Shown piece by piece: positions 10,311 through 22,861 of a stretch of 64,000 nt of DNA (positions are counted from its first letter, which is position 1; each line of letters begins with the position of its first letter). The notes under the pieces are model-generated. The model was not told the DNA's origin and made no database searches. It worked only from the letters and a program-made list of their open reading frames with translations. The position numbers and the translations under genes were made by a program. The DNA is from Lotus japonicus (lineage: Eukaryota; Streptophyta; Magnoliopsida; Fabales; Fabaceae). Location: NCBI RefSeq assembly GCF_012489685.1, contig NC_080042.1, positions 20,598,150 through 20,662,149 on the forward strand. Direction: 5' to 3'.

Positions 10311-13300
10311 ATGAAGTTCCTTCAGTCCCTCATTGGCAATGGTACATTTTTTCTTCTTGTTCTTGTTAAATTCCACGTGATTTCAGAACTCAGATTCACG
10401 TTTTTTGCCTTCTTATTAGCTCGAACCCGTTTTGCGGCGCGTGGTGGGTCACTGGGTCGGGTCTCTGGGGTCCGATTCTTCTGTGCTCCTTCTGAAGAGT
10501 ACTACAAGAGAAACTACGCCAACAATGTCTCCGAGTACAACACCGTGTTCGGTTCTCTCACTGCTCAAAGAAGGTTTTTTTTTTTTTTTCAAATATTTTT
10601 GGTTAACCAATCCAAAAAAAGCTCCATTTTCATTTCCATTTTGATTTATGTTTTTGGATTATTTTGTAGGAATTTCTTGCTGAGGGATGCTTATGATGAT
10701 ATGATGCTTGATGGGGTGAAGCCGAACCGTGACACTTTCCATTCCCTTGTTGTTGGGACCATGAGAGGCTCTAGAATGCAAGATGCTTTCTACTTCTTGA
10801 ATCAAATGAAAATCATGGGTTTGGTTCCTGATGTATGTACTAGTGTTACCTTTTATAACTTCATTTTGACGCTGGGCGGGGGGGTTAGGATTTCGAGCCA
10901 GTGCTATTGATAACGTGTTATTGGGCGTGTAATACTTGATGTTAGGTGCTTAAAAATGCATGGAATTTTAATTAGTTATGTGATTTGAAGGGATATCTTC
11001 AAACTAGTTGTGCTGCTTTTTCCTTGTCTCTTTCCAATTGAGCTGGGAGAATGATTATACCAAAATGTTTTAAGCTAATGTCTTGAGTGTGTTTGGTTGA
11101 ACCTTTCATTTTTCTTTGATTCTTCTTAATGCAATAACTTGTAGAGTGTGGAAATGTGGATATTGTTGAGTGATATGAAGTTGTTGAGATTTTTTCTTCC
11201 ATATAATCTTTCCTAGTTTCCATGCTTGCAGGATTTAATAGATACTTTGGTTATTTTTGTTTCATGGCTTCAGGCCAGAAAAATGCGGCTTCAGTTGGAT
11301 GAAACTAGAGGCACGCAAGTTTTAATTTTACAATGTGCCAGCCTTGTTCTTATACTTGTGTGCATGAAAATGTCATTTGGTGTATAGGTGGCTGCATTGC
11401 AGTGGCTACTGGCTATTGGTTTTTTACTTCCTTATGAAGTTAACCTTGCTTGAACTAGAGCAAAATCATTGTTCTAATTTTTTTTTTCATATAGAGCACG
11501 GCCTTGATCCTAAAAACTTGCTGCAATGTAATTCATATGAACTTTCACTTTAATTTTTCTGTTTCAAGTCGAGATCAATGACTAGTCTCACATTGATGAT
11601 TTAGGTTACTTTATACAACTTTCTGATTTCAACTTGTGGGAAATCCAAGAACTCTGATCAGGCTATTCAGGTATCTTTCAGGCTATCACCATCTACTTGT
11701 AGACATGCTTATGACATTCCACTGCATCCGAAATGCTTAATGTTTCTCTTTCTTTAGATGTATAATGTTTTTATTTGTTGTCCTTTCATTGAAGATTTTG
11801 GAGGAGATGAAGTTCATGGAAGTAAAGCCAAATGTACGAACCTACATCTGCTTGCTGCATGCTTGTGCAGCCGATGGACGCTTAGACCGAGTGTATGCTA
11901 TACTATTACTTCTTAGCATCTTTACTTAAAAAAATGACTTTTTCCATTCATTCTTTCTCTTATGTGGTTATTTTGGTGTCATTCTTTTCTCAAGGGTTAG
12001 TGTTTTGTTTTCACAATGTGTTGTTTGCTGCTAAAATCTGCTTGCTCTTGAGTCATGTGTTGCAAATCTTTACATATCCAGTCCCAAGTCTGGAGAAAAG
12101 AATAGGTTGTGTTAGGCTGTCAATAGCCAATATAAAACCTAGTCAAATTTATACGACATCGGTCATCAATGTGTTGTGTGATGCTACTCTTGATGGCCTA
12201 ACAAATTAAGCTTTCTTGCCTACAATTTATATCCATTTTTCCTTTTGAGTAAAATAGGGGGATTCCTTGCTTCTAGTTGTCTCTTTCTAGGTACCGAAGT
12301 GCATATCAGCTTCATCAAGTATCCTCTTACATGTTTATCTCTCTCAAAATATTTAATTATTCAACTTTACTAATCCAGGAATGCAATTGTTCGCGATATG
12401 ACTGCAGCTGGTCTGGGATTAAACAAGTTCTGCTATGCGGGGCTTATAGTTGCTCACAAGAACAAAACACCTGTTACCGATGATTTTGCTGCAAAAGTAG
12501 TTGCAATCTATTTCTTTATTTGACATGTATTATGCTGTAGCTTTCCAGTAATCTTTTAAATTTTTTTGTGAAAAAGGTTATTGAGTTTGTCGAGAGGTCA
12601 AAGATTTGGTCTTCAGTTGAAGCCAACAGTGCCAATGCTGAGAATGTGATGATGGGTGTTTCTGACGAGGAGTTATACAACTTACCAACAGCAGAATATG
12701 TTCACAGGCGCGGTGGATTTTTGGTGAGGCCATTTACGGCATATCATACTGCATTTTATGCTGCTGCAGATGTCAAGAATGTTGAGGTATGAGGCATCAT
12801 GACTGTATGGATTTTGATGTAATTTTCAAATGGTTCTTGCTATGCTTCTAGTCTCTTCTTCTGATCCTACCTGTTTTTGTGACATGAAATCATTCTACTA
12901 CATGCCTTTGATATGTTGGATCAAATTATCAACATATCTAGTAAAAATTGATTATGCTTGATCTTTGAATCTTGATGTCTTAGTTTAAGCAAAATCATGA
13001 TATTCTCTTTCCTGGTTTATATTGTATATTTCTTTTAAATATTTTTTATCTATTTCATGTTCGCATACTTACTCCCTGCAAGGTGAAGTGATGGTGGCGT
13101 ACAATGATTACCCTCTGTACTAATGAGAAAATAGAGATGAAATTAACGATAGTGATATAACTCAATGGATCCAATAGTTTATATGCTTCTGGTTCGTAAT
13201 AGACTAATAAACTCTATTAGCAGCCTACCGCCTTTGCGCCTTACCAAAGAGTTAGAAAAAATGACTTAATCATCAATGAAATTTGAGATGGATCACAGAA

Positions 13301-16300
13301 AGGCAGGTGTCTCTTCTCTAAACTTACAGTTTGCTATGTAAATGAATTGCTGTGGTTTTAAGTTTCTTTGAACGAACTTGCCTCAGTTGTGGCATCTTTC
13401 TTTCTTTTGTTTCCTTTTTTTTTGGAAAGGAATGAGTGACAGTCTGGTGAAACAAATTTGCATTCAAGGTGAGATTATGGTATTATATTTTGAATATCAA
13501 TAATGAATTTATCTATGAAGGCTTGATGGAGCTGTATGTAGAGTTGTAGACTACTTCCTTTTGCTTGGTTGTTTAGCCATTATACCATGGTTGATGTTAT
13601 GATTGGTTTGTTGAAGAGGAATCACACTTTTCTGTCTTTCTACTTGATTTAGAGTTACTAATTTACGACATTAAAATTTAAGGATGATCACATATTCTTT
13701 ATGACGGGGAGGGATGCACAGAAGCAATTTCTGGTTTGCTGTTTTGATTTTCCTGCCAGTTTAGTTATTGATGAAGAGTAATTAACTTTCTATTGGATCA
13801 CAGTCAAATATCTGATTTAAAATTTGTGTTATTCTTCGCAGCAACTGTTGCCCCTTTATTAAATTTTAACCAGGTTTAGGGTTTAGGCCAATTAATTTCA
13901 GATTTGTTTATATTTTGAAATTTAGCATTCTTATGTGGTGCATAAACTTAACTAGAGTCCGTTGATAGAGGAACATGATCACATCCTCTTATTCAATTGA
14001 TCATTTTCTATTATGTTTTTACATATCTGCATTTTGATGTCATCATCCATCAATTGTTGTTTTCTTCTGTCCGCCTAAACTGATTAACCTTGATGGTATT
14101 CCTTTCCCATTCAAAATTGTTTTATTTTCACTTACGTCAATGTCTACTCTTTTTTTATTTGTTTATCTAATTGTGGCAGTTGGTGGGCACACTTTTGGAA
14201 ATGCTCAACAAGGAGGGGAAATCTCCGGATATCTATATTATGATGCAAGTAATTAGGTAATCAATTATTGATTATTAATATCTCTAGTTTGTACTTTTCA
14301 GATAACTTCTAATTTCTAGACAAACATATGACCAACCTAACTTTGAGTTGGTAGTATATGCTTCATTCAACTTAGACAATAATTATACGAATCACTAGTG
14401 CAATGACTAATTGCTTAACTTTTGCTTGCCTTTGGTGCATGTGCTAGGCTTTTATGTGCCTTAGTATTGTTGGTGGTGTTGTGCCAACTGCCAAACATCT
14501 TCCATCATCCATAGTTTTATAGTGGATGGTGTGTTGGCACCATGTGAAGCAAAGCATGCAGTCAGTTGTGAGAAAGTGGAGCATATTAGAGAGTATAGGT
14601 ATATTGTTGATATGAAAATATCGGTTTCAATGTGTAAGTGTGTGCCAGCTGGAATGCCAGCTGGACACAACTGTAATTTCTGTTAGTAACAGCTGTATAC
14701 AGCTGTCAAGTTTGTTAGAGTCAGTTATCTTTCTGTTAGAGGAAGTTACTGTTCAGTTAGCTTGTTCAACAAGCCACTGCATCCTATATAAGGATTCAAT
14801 CTCTCATTGTACAATTCAGTTTTATCATAGTGAAATATTCAGATGCAAATTCTTTTTCTTTTCTCTGATTCTTCTATCATGGTATCAAGAGCCTAAGATC
14901 CATGGCTATGGATTCTTCATCACCTTCTATGCCTTCTTCTTCTTCCTCAAGCTCTCTCTCTCAAGCTTTCTCGCACAAGCTCAGCATCAAACTTGATGAT
15001 TCCAATTTCTATTCATGGAAACAACAAGTGGAAGGAGTCATCAGATCACACAAACTTCAGAAATTTGTGCAAGATCCACCGATGATTCCTGAGAAATTCT
15101 TGACTGAAGAAGACAAAATCACAGAAAATGTGAATCCTCTGTTTGCAGATTGGGAGCAACAGGATTCTCTTCTCTTTACCTGGCTTCTTTCTACTCTTTC
15201 GCCTGCAATTCTTCCAAATATGATTCAATGTGTGCATTCCTATCAAGTTTGGGAAGAAATCCACTCGTTTTTCAATGCCAAATCAAGAGCTCAGTCAACA
15301 CAGTTGCGGAATGAACTGAAGAACATCACAAAAGGTACAAAAACTGCTTCTGAATTTCTGCAACGAATCAAGACGATTGTGAATACTCTTGCTTCGATTG
15401 GAGAACCTGTTACCTTTCGTGATCATCTAGAAGCAATTTTTGATGGACTCTCTGAAGAATACAGTGCTTTGATGACGGTTATCTACAACCAAACAACCTA
15501 CTTCACGATCTCAGAAGTGGAAGCTATGGTGATTTCGCATGAAGCGCGATTCGACAGGATGAGGAAGAAACAACTCGCAGACACTACTCCTGCGGTGTTT
15601 CTTGCACAGGCGCAGAATTCACCTTCTTCTTCCACTGCTCCGGCGCCGCCGCCGCCACAAGCTATGTGGACTCAGCCCGCTCCGGCACCATCGCCAACGA
15701 TGGCGCAACCTCCTGCTACCAGTGTCGCTCCCTCTCAGCCAGTCGATACTGCGGTTGACTCAGGATATGGAAATCGCGATGAACAAAATCGCAATTCTGG
15801 TGGTTATGGCAGAGGGCGTGGTCGCGGGAGAGGACGCAATGTCCAATGCACCTACTGCAGTAAATGGGGCCATGACGCTGCATCTTGTTGGTCGCGTCCC
15901 TCAGGAGTTAGTTCCAATGCTAATTCCAGTGCTAATTCTGCACAATCTGGGAATTCTGGTTCCAATTTCTCTGTTCCTGGAGTCAATTTAGGGTTTTCCC
16001 CAATGCAATTTGGGGGTTTTCCCTCTATGGCCAATTTTGGGTTTCCACCTTATGCTCCATACAATTCAATGCTTCCTCAGTATGGTTCTAGTGTTCTTTC
16101 ACCGTCTAGCATGCCTCCATGGTCACCTTGGTGTATTCCACCAACTCCTTATTCACATGCTACTGATATGCAAGGTATGCAAGCTGCTGGCATGTCCTTT
16201 GTTCGACCTTGGCTTCCTCAGGGGCAGTTTCCAGCACCTACTGCTCAAACTCCTCAGTTTCCTAGACCACCACAGCAGCAGGTCTCTACTGGAATGCATC

Positions 16301-19300
16301 CTCAAGCTATGTTAGCTACTGTTCCTGCACACCACTCTTCACCTGTGACTTGGTGCCCTGATTCTGGAGCTACACACCATGTGACTAATAATCCAGGCAT
16401 TTTTGTGGATCATGTTCCATCTTCATCACAAGAACAGCTTTTGGTGGGCAATGGTCAGGGACTGCCAATTCAGTCTATAGGTTCAGCTCTTCTTCCTTCT
16501 TCTTTTAATCCTACAGCTAGTTTAATTCTTAAAAAGCTTCTTCTTGTGCCTTCTATAACTAAAAATCTTGTTAGTGTTAGTCGTTTCGCCCGTGATAACA
16601 ATGTTTTCTTCTCTTTTCATGCCAATCATTGTTCTGTTCATCATCAGGACACTTATGAACTTCTTCTTACTGGTACTGTTGGAGATGATGGTCTATATTA
16701 CTTTGATGGACCACTCACCAAGGCCAGCTCACAACCACAGTCTTCTTCTCCTTTGTCTTCTATCCAGGCTTGCTTAGCTTCCAAGTCTGCAGCAAATAAA
16801 GCATCTCCTGCTATTGATTTGCAATCTGCAACTGTTTCTCCTATAGTTCCTAGTCTAGTTCCATGTAATAATGCTGATTCTGTCAATGTTTCATCTACTG
16901 TTTCTGATCTAGTTTCTTGTAATAGTGGTAGTGGTATTTCAGTTTATGATTTGTGGCATTCAAGATTAGGTCATCCTCATCATGATGTACTTAAACAAAC
17001 CCTTTCCTTGTGTAATATTTCTGTTCCAAGCAATAAAAGTGTGTTTTCATTTTGCAAAGCTTGTTGTTTAAGTAAGCTTCATAGATTACCTTCTTCTTCT
17101 TCCAATACAGTTTACAATACTCCCTTTGAGCTTGTTTTTGCTGATTTGTGGGGACCAGCTTCTTTGGAATCCTCTTGTGGTTTTTTATACTTTTTAACAT
17201 GTGTTGATGCATGTACTAAGTATACTTGGGTTTTTCCCTTGAAGAAAAAGTCAGACACTTGTGCAACTTTTATAAATTTTCAAGCCATGGTTGAGTTGCA
17301 GTTTGGACACAAACTTAAAAGTGTCCAAACAGATGGGGGAGGGGAGTTTAAACCCTTGACCTCACACTTTCAGAAGTTAGGCATCATTCATAGACTAACT
17401 TGTCCACACACTCACCATCAAAATGGTAGTGTTGAGAGAAAGCATAGGCACATTGTTGAAACTGGCTTAGCCTTGTTATCTCATGCCTCAATGCCTTTGC
17501 AATTCTGGGATCATGCTTTTCTTGCTGCCACTTATCTCATAAACAGAATGTCTACTACTACATTGCAAGGTGCTAGTCCTTACTTCAAACTGTATGGTCA
17601 ATATCCAGATTTTAAGAGTCTCAAGGTCTTTGGTTCAGCTTGCTTTCCTTTTCTAAGACCTTATAATTCCAATAAGTTGTCCTTACATTCAAAAGAGTGT
17701 GTGTTTATAGGGTATTCCATTAATCACAAGGGATATAAGTGCTTGGACCAATCTGGGAGAATTTATATCTCCAAAGATGTCCTTTTTCATGAACATCGTT
17801 TTCCATATCCTATTCTTTTTCCTACTGATCATTCTTCTTCTTCCTCAGCTGAATTTTATCCTTTATCTACCATTCCAATAATTTCACACACTGCACCACC
17901 TAGTTCTCCTGTTTTGGCAGCTTCTGGTCATTCCTCACCAGGTCCACAAGATTCTCCTCAACAACAGCAGCCTCCAAGTGCTACACTCTCAGCTGATGAC
18001 CCTTCTACTTCAACTCCAGCAGTTGTTTCACCACCTGTACCTTCATCCTCTGCACAGTCAGCTGATACCTCTGCTTCAGTGGTTGCTGCAGCTCCTCCAG
18101 TGATTGTCAACACTCATCCTATGCAAACAAGGGCTAAAAATGGGATAGTTAAACCCAGACTTCAACCCACACTGTTGCTCACTCACCTGGAACCTACTTC
18201 TGTCAAGCAAGCAATGAAGGATGCTAAATGGTATAAGGCTATGCAAGAAGAGTACACAGCTCTTATGAACAATGGCACTTGGACCCTTGTTCCTCTTCCA
18301 GCTAATAGAACAACAGTTGGTTGCAAATGGATTTACAGAATCAAGGAAAATCCAGATGGTTCCATAAACAAGTATAAGGCTCGGTTGGTGGCCAAAGGAT
18401 ATAGTCAGGTTCAAGGGTTTGACTATTCTGAAACTTTCTCACCAGTGGTGAAGCCTATCACAGTAAGACTCATTCTTTCTCTTGCCATTTCAAGGGGCTG
18501 GCCATTACAACAACTAGATGTCAATAATGCCTTTCTTAATGGAGTGTTAGAGGAGGAAGTGTACATGGTACAACCTCCTGGTTTTGAACACAAGGACAAG
18601 AATCTGGTTTGCAAGCTGCAAAAGGCCCTCTATGGTCAAGGGCCTGGTTTCATAGACTAAAGGAGGTTCTCATCAGGTTTGGCTTCCAAGCTAGCAAGTG
18701 TGATCCTTCCTTGTTTACTTACTATTCTTCTCAAGGCTGTATCTATATGCTGGTGTATGTAGATGATATCATCATCACTGGGGCTTCTATGTCACTTATT
18801 CAACAATTAACAGCACAATTACATTCCATCTTTGCACTCAAACAATTGGGTCAGCTGGACTATTTTTTGGGTGTTCAAGTCACACATCTTTCCAATGGCA
18901 ACTTGCTTCTCAATCAGACCAAGTATATTTCTGATCTCCTCACTAAGGTCAACATGCTTGATGCAGCTGCCATTTCCACTCCCATGCAATGTGGAGTCAA
19001 ACTGTCCAAAAATGAAGGTTCTGCTCTCAAGGATCCTACTGAATACAGAAGTGTGGTTGGTGCCCTTCAGTATGCAACTATTACTAGGCCTGAAATCTCT
19101 TTTGCAGTAAACAAAGTGTGCCAATTCATGGCACAACCTCATGAGGAACACTGGAAGGCTGTTAAAAGAATTCTGAGGTACCTCAAAGGTACTCTAACTC
19201 ATGGTATTCTTCTTCAACCTTGTTCCATGACCAGGCCTCTTCCTCTCATTGCCTACTGTGATGCTGATTGGGGATCTGACCCTGATGATAGGAGGTCTAC

Positions 19301-20370
19301 ATCAGGGTCCTGTGTTTTTCTAGGCTATAATCTCATTTCCTGGACAGCCAAGAAGCAATCCTTAGTTGCAAGATCAAGCACTGAAGCAGAGTATAGAAGC
19401 CTAGCCAATACTACTGCAGAACTGTTATGGGTTCAATCCTTACTGACAGAACTGAAAATTCCATTCACTATTCCTACAGTCTATTGTGATAACATGAGCA
19501 CAGTGCTTTTGACACACAATCCGATATTGCATACTCGCACAAAGCATATGGAAATGGATATATTTTTTGTAAGGGAAAAGGTCCAAGATAAGAGTCTTCT
19601 AGTTCAACATGTACCCTCTGAACATCAAAAGGCAGACATATTCACTAAGGCCCTCTCCCCAACTAGGTTTCTACTGTTAAAGGACAAACTGAATGTAGTT
19701 GACAAGCAAGTGCTTTTGTCACCTCCTTCAGTTTGAGGGGGTGTATTAGAGAGTATAGGTATATTGTTGATATGAAAATATCGGTTTCAATGTGTAAGTG
19801 TGTGCCAGCTGGAATGCCAGCTGGACACAACTGTAATTTCTGTTAGTAACAGCTGTATACAGCTGTCAAGTTTGTTAGAGTCAGTTATCTTTCTGCTAGA
19901 GGAAGTTACTGTTCAGTTAGCTTGTTCAACAAGCCACTGCATCCTATATAAGGATTCAATCTCTCATTGTACAATTCAGTTTTATCATAGTAAAATATTC
20001 AGATGCAAATTCTTTTTCTTTTCTCTGATTCTTCTATCAGAGCATTTAGTACACACATATAAACAGTAAATAAAATACTTGGTTTATATTAAGAGTAGTT
20101 ATCATATCTAAGTTTGTCAAGAATAGTAGCAAACTCTCAAGTATGTAATTACTATAAAGGAAAAACAGTCACAAAACAATCAAATGAAAATCACAATGTC
20201 ATCAGAGAGAACAATCAGTCCTGGAGATAATCATCCTCATTAATCGTCCTTCTCCTCCTTGCCTTATCATAATTGTAACCTTATTAGGCTTTGCTTATCA
20301 GTTTTCTTGTGGGATGGACATTGAGCTTATCACAGACGACGTGGGCCTCACAGAAAATAAAATCATGTGG

Positions 20371-20406
<36 letters not shown>

Positions 20407-22814
20407 AGCGCATGATTTTTTATATATATAATTGGTTTATGTCCTCTGCTATGTGACTAACTCTATTTGTCCATGTCTCCACGATGCTATCCACTATATG
20501 GTATAGTAGATCTTTTGCTTTAGACTTTTTTCCGCAATCCACTATTGACAATACTGGCTCTTATACTGATTATACTACACTTATACTTGACCTAGGTTAT
20601 TATTATGGATGAATAAAAGCATTAGGTTAATGTTTTGTACTTAACATTCAGACTATTTTTCGAAGCCCCTTCCCTTCATTAAACCTTTTACCCTTAATTT
20701 CAACAGAGACAAAGCCCTTGAGTCTATCCAATTCTAGGATGCTTCTAAGAAAAAGATCTTGATCTACTCGAAGGAGTGCATAGTTTTAACCATCAAACTT
20801 GTTTGTGAGAAACTAAGCAGATATAGTTACATTTTGAACATTTTGGTTCTGGACTAGACCCTTATTTCTTGCTGCTGTTGTATTGAACCGGTATTTGTTT
20901 TCTAGTTGCATAATAAAAATTGTTTATCTCTGATTACCATTATTATGCAGGTGCTATTGTCATGCAGGAGATATTGAGCGTGCTCATCAAACTTTTGAGG
21001 GCTACATAAACTCAAACAGGGTTATTGAACTTTATGTGGTGAGTTTGGTCATATACAGTTTCTATACCTATCAATACCAAATCTTTTAGCTGAATGCTTA
21101 TATTTCCTCAAACAATATTGAGGATATCAGTAGCCTTAATATGGCCTATTTTTGGCAGTGGCGTATCCCATGTGGGTGTGTTTGAATTTTAAATTTAAAA
21201 ATGCTGATTGTTCACCTTAATTTCTATGTTTCTTCTTCCCCTCTAGCATTTATGGTTCAACATCTGTTCATGGTATATGTGACGGACAGTTTGTTGTAAT
21301 CCCCATGAAATTTTTTACTGCTGTAGTCTAGGACTTTTTTACCTTGCTTAAACTGCTGAAGTGTTGTTCATAATGCTAATTATTTTCACAATTTGTATAA
21401 AATGCATATTGACTAATGAAATTATCCATGACTGCAGACATTTGCACAGGGGGCAATGAATGGCTACACTGAAAAAGGAATGCAAATTGCTCAAGATACA
21501 CTGGTAGTTTATCCCAAATTCTTTATCAACTTTTTTACGCTGTAATTTATTTGGTATTTTTAAAGACTTCCTAATTTCAATCTACAAATTTAGGTGACAA
21601 TGAACGAAAGACAATTTTTCTTGAATTCCAAATACGGAAGTGAACTCCTGCTTATAGCTGCTGGTGAAAAGGTACACATACTCTTCCAATGATATCCTAT
21701 TATTATGTTCTTGATATGAGAGTGTGTGTGTGTATATATTGTCTAGGATTTAAATGTGCTTATATATATTGCCTAGGATTTTAATGTGCATATTTTCTAA
21801 TTGTTTCTTAAATGGTAGACCGGAGGATACACTACTGCTAACTACATATGGGACTTGATGCGGGCCCGTAATATTGTCCCTTCATTTGCTGCGGTAGAAA
21901 GATACTATCAGGGCTTGAAAGTGAGTTATTTACCTCTGTATTGCATCATGATTTTATGTCTTTGGAGATACTATTTCTTGCTATTTTGTATGTCATTGAC
22001 CAACTATGGTAAAAGCTTAAATTGTCGGGTGAAGAAATATTAATGGTTTCATGTTATACTTCTAGCACGCCCCCTCCTGCAAGAGCCTATTGGGCATGAA
22101 GCATGGACAATGCACAAACCCATATACCATGTGTTGGAATTCAACTTTTTATTATAATAATGGGGGGGGGGGGTAACAAGGATTGATCTCCAGACCACTT
22201 AGGGCCTGCTTGATTGCAACTTTTGAAAACTGTATTCAGAAACTGGTTTCGAAAACTGTTTTTCAAGAAAAACTGTTTGAATTAGATGTTCTCCAATATT
22301 AAAAAATTGTTACCTGAAAACTAATAATGGAAACAAAACATCTTTTAGCTGTTTTGATATTTTAGTTTTAAAAACTGAAATTGAGAACAATTTTCGAAAA
22401 CAGTTTTTGAAAACAAATAGGTAGGCTAAGTCTCATAAAAGCTTTGATGTCATGTCATGAACCAACTATCCCAAAAGCTTAAGCTCCAGAATTGTACTTC
22501 TAACTATATATATTATTATACTTATACTTCTTATACTTATAAGTATAACTATATATTCATATTTGTTGCTAAACCTCCAGAATTGTACAATGCACGAAGG
22601 TTACAAATTTTCTCATTTCAATTAGAGATAATAATTAGTGTTTAATTTTGATCCACTTTCACTGACAATCCTTTCTGTACTATCATGATATTGTGGTTTG
22701 TTATGTCATTGATACAGTTAACTTGATGAATTACTGTCAAACTTGTGTTAATACTGTGGCAATACATAATTGGATGATGATTTATTACATCAAATGTGGA
22801 TCAAATTTGAACTC

Positions 22815-22861
<47 letters not shown>

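Larger units (their letters stand above)
14584..20039 (+). mobile_element. Near-complete Ty1/copia retrotransposon in intron 8 of the PPR gene
   Basis: The 296-bp LTRs at 14584-14879 and 19744-20039 differ at two positions, so insertion was recent. An exact 5-bp duplication 'gagca' flanks the element (14579-14583 and 20040-20044). A PBS-like tggtatcaagagc follows the 5' LTR at 14880, and a polypurine tract tttgaggggg precedes the 3' LTR. The LTR starts TATTAGA and ends TCTATCA, so the usual TG start is TA here. It lies in the same orientation as the host gene. Gag type and short LTRs suggest the Retrofit/Ale lineage (judgement, not a search). Confidence 0.95.

Noticed and set aside
10311..10910. 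A single 199-residue protein from one uninterrupted frame
   Set aside because: It runs through two introns with good GT-AG sites; the 13-exon model keeps frame throughout and matches the PPR family.
14640..14996. 118-residue ORF at the copia 5' LTR, and its twin at 19800
   Set aside because: Both lie within LTR sequence and are copies of each other; they are out of frame with Gag-Pol.
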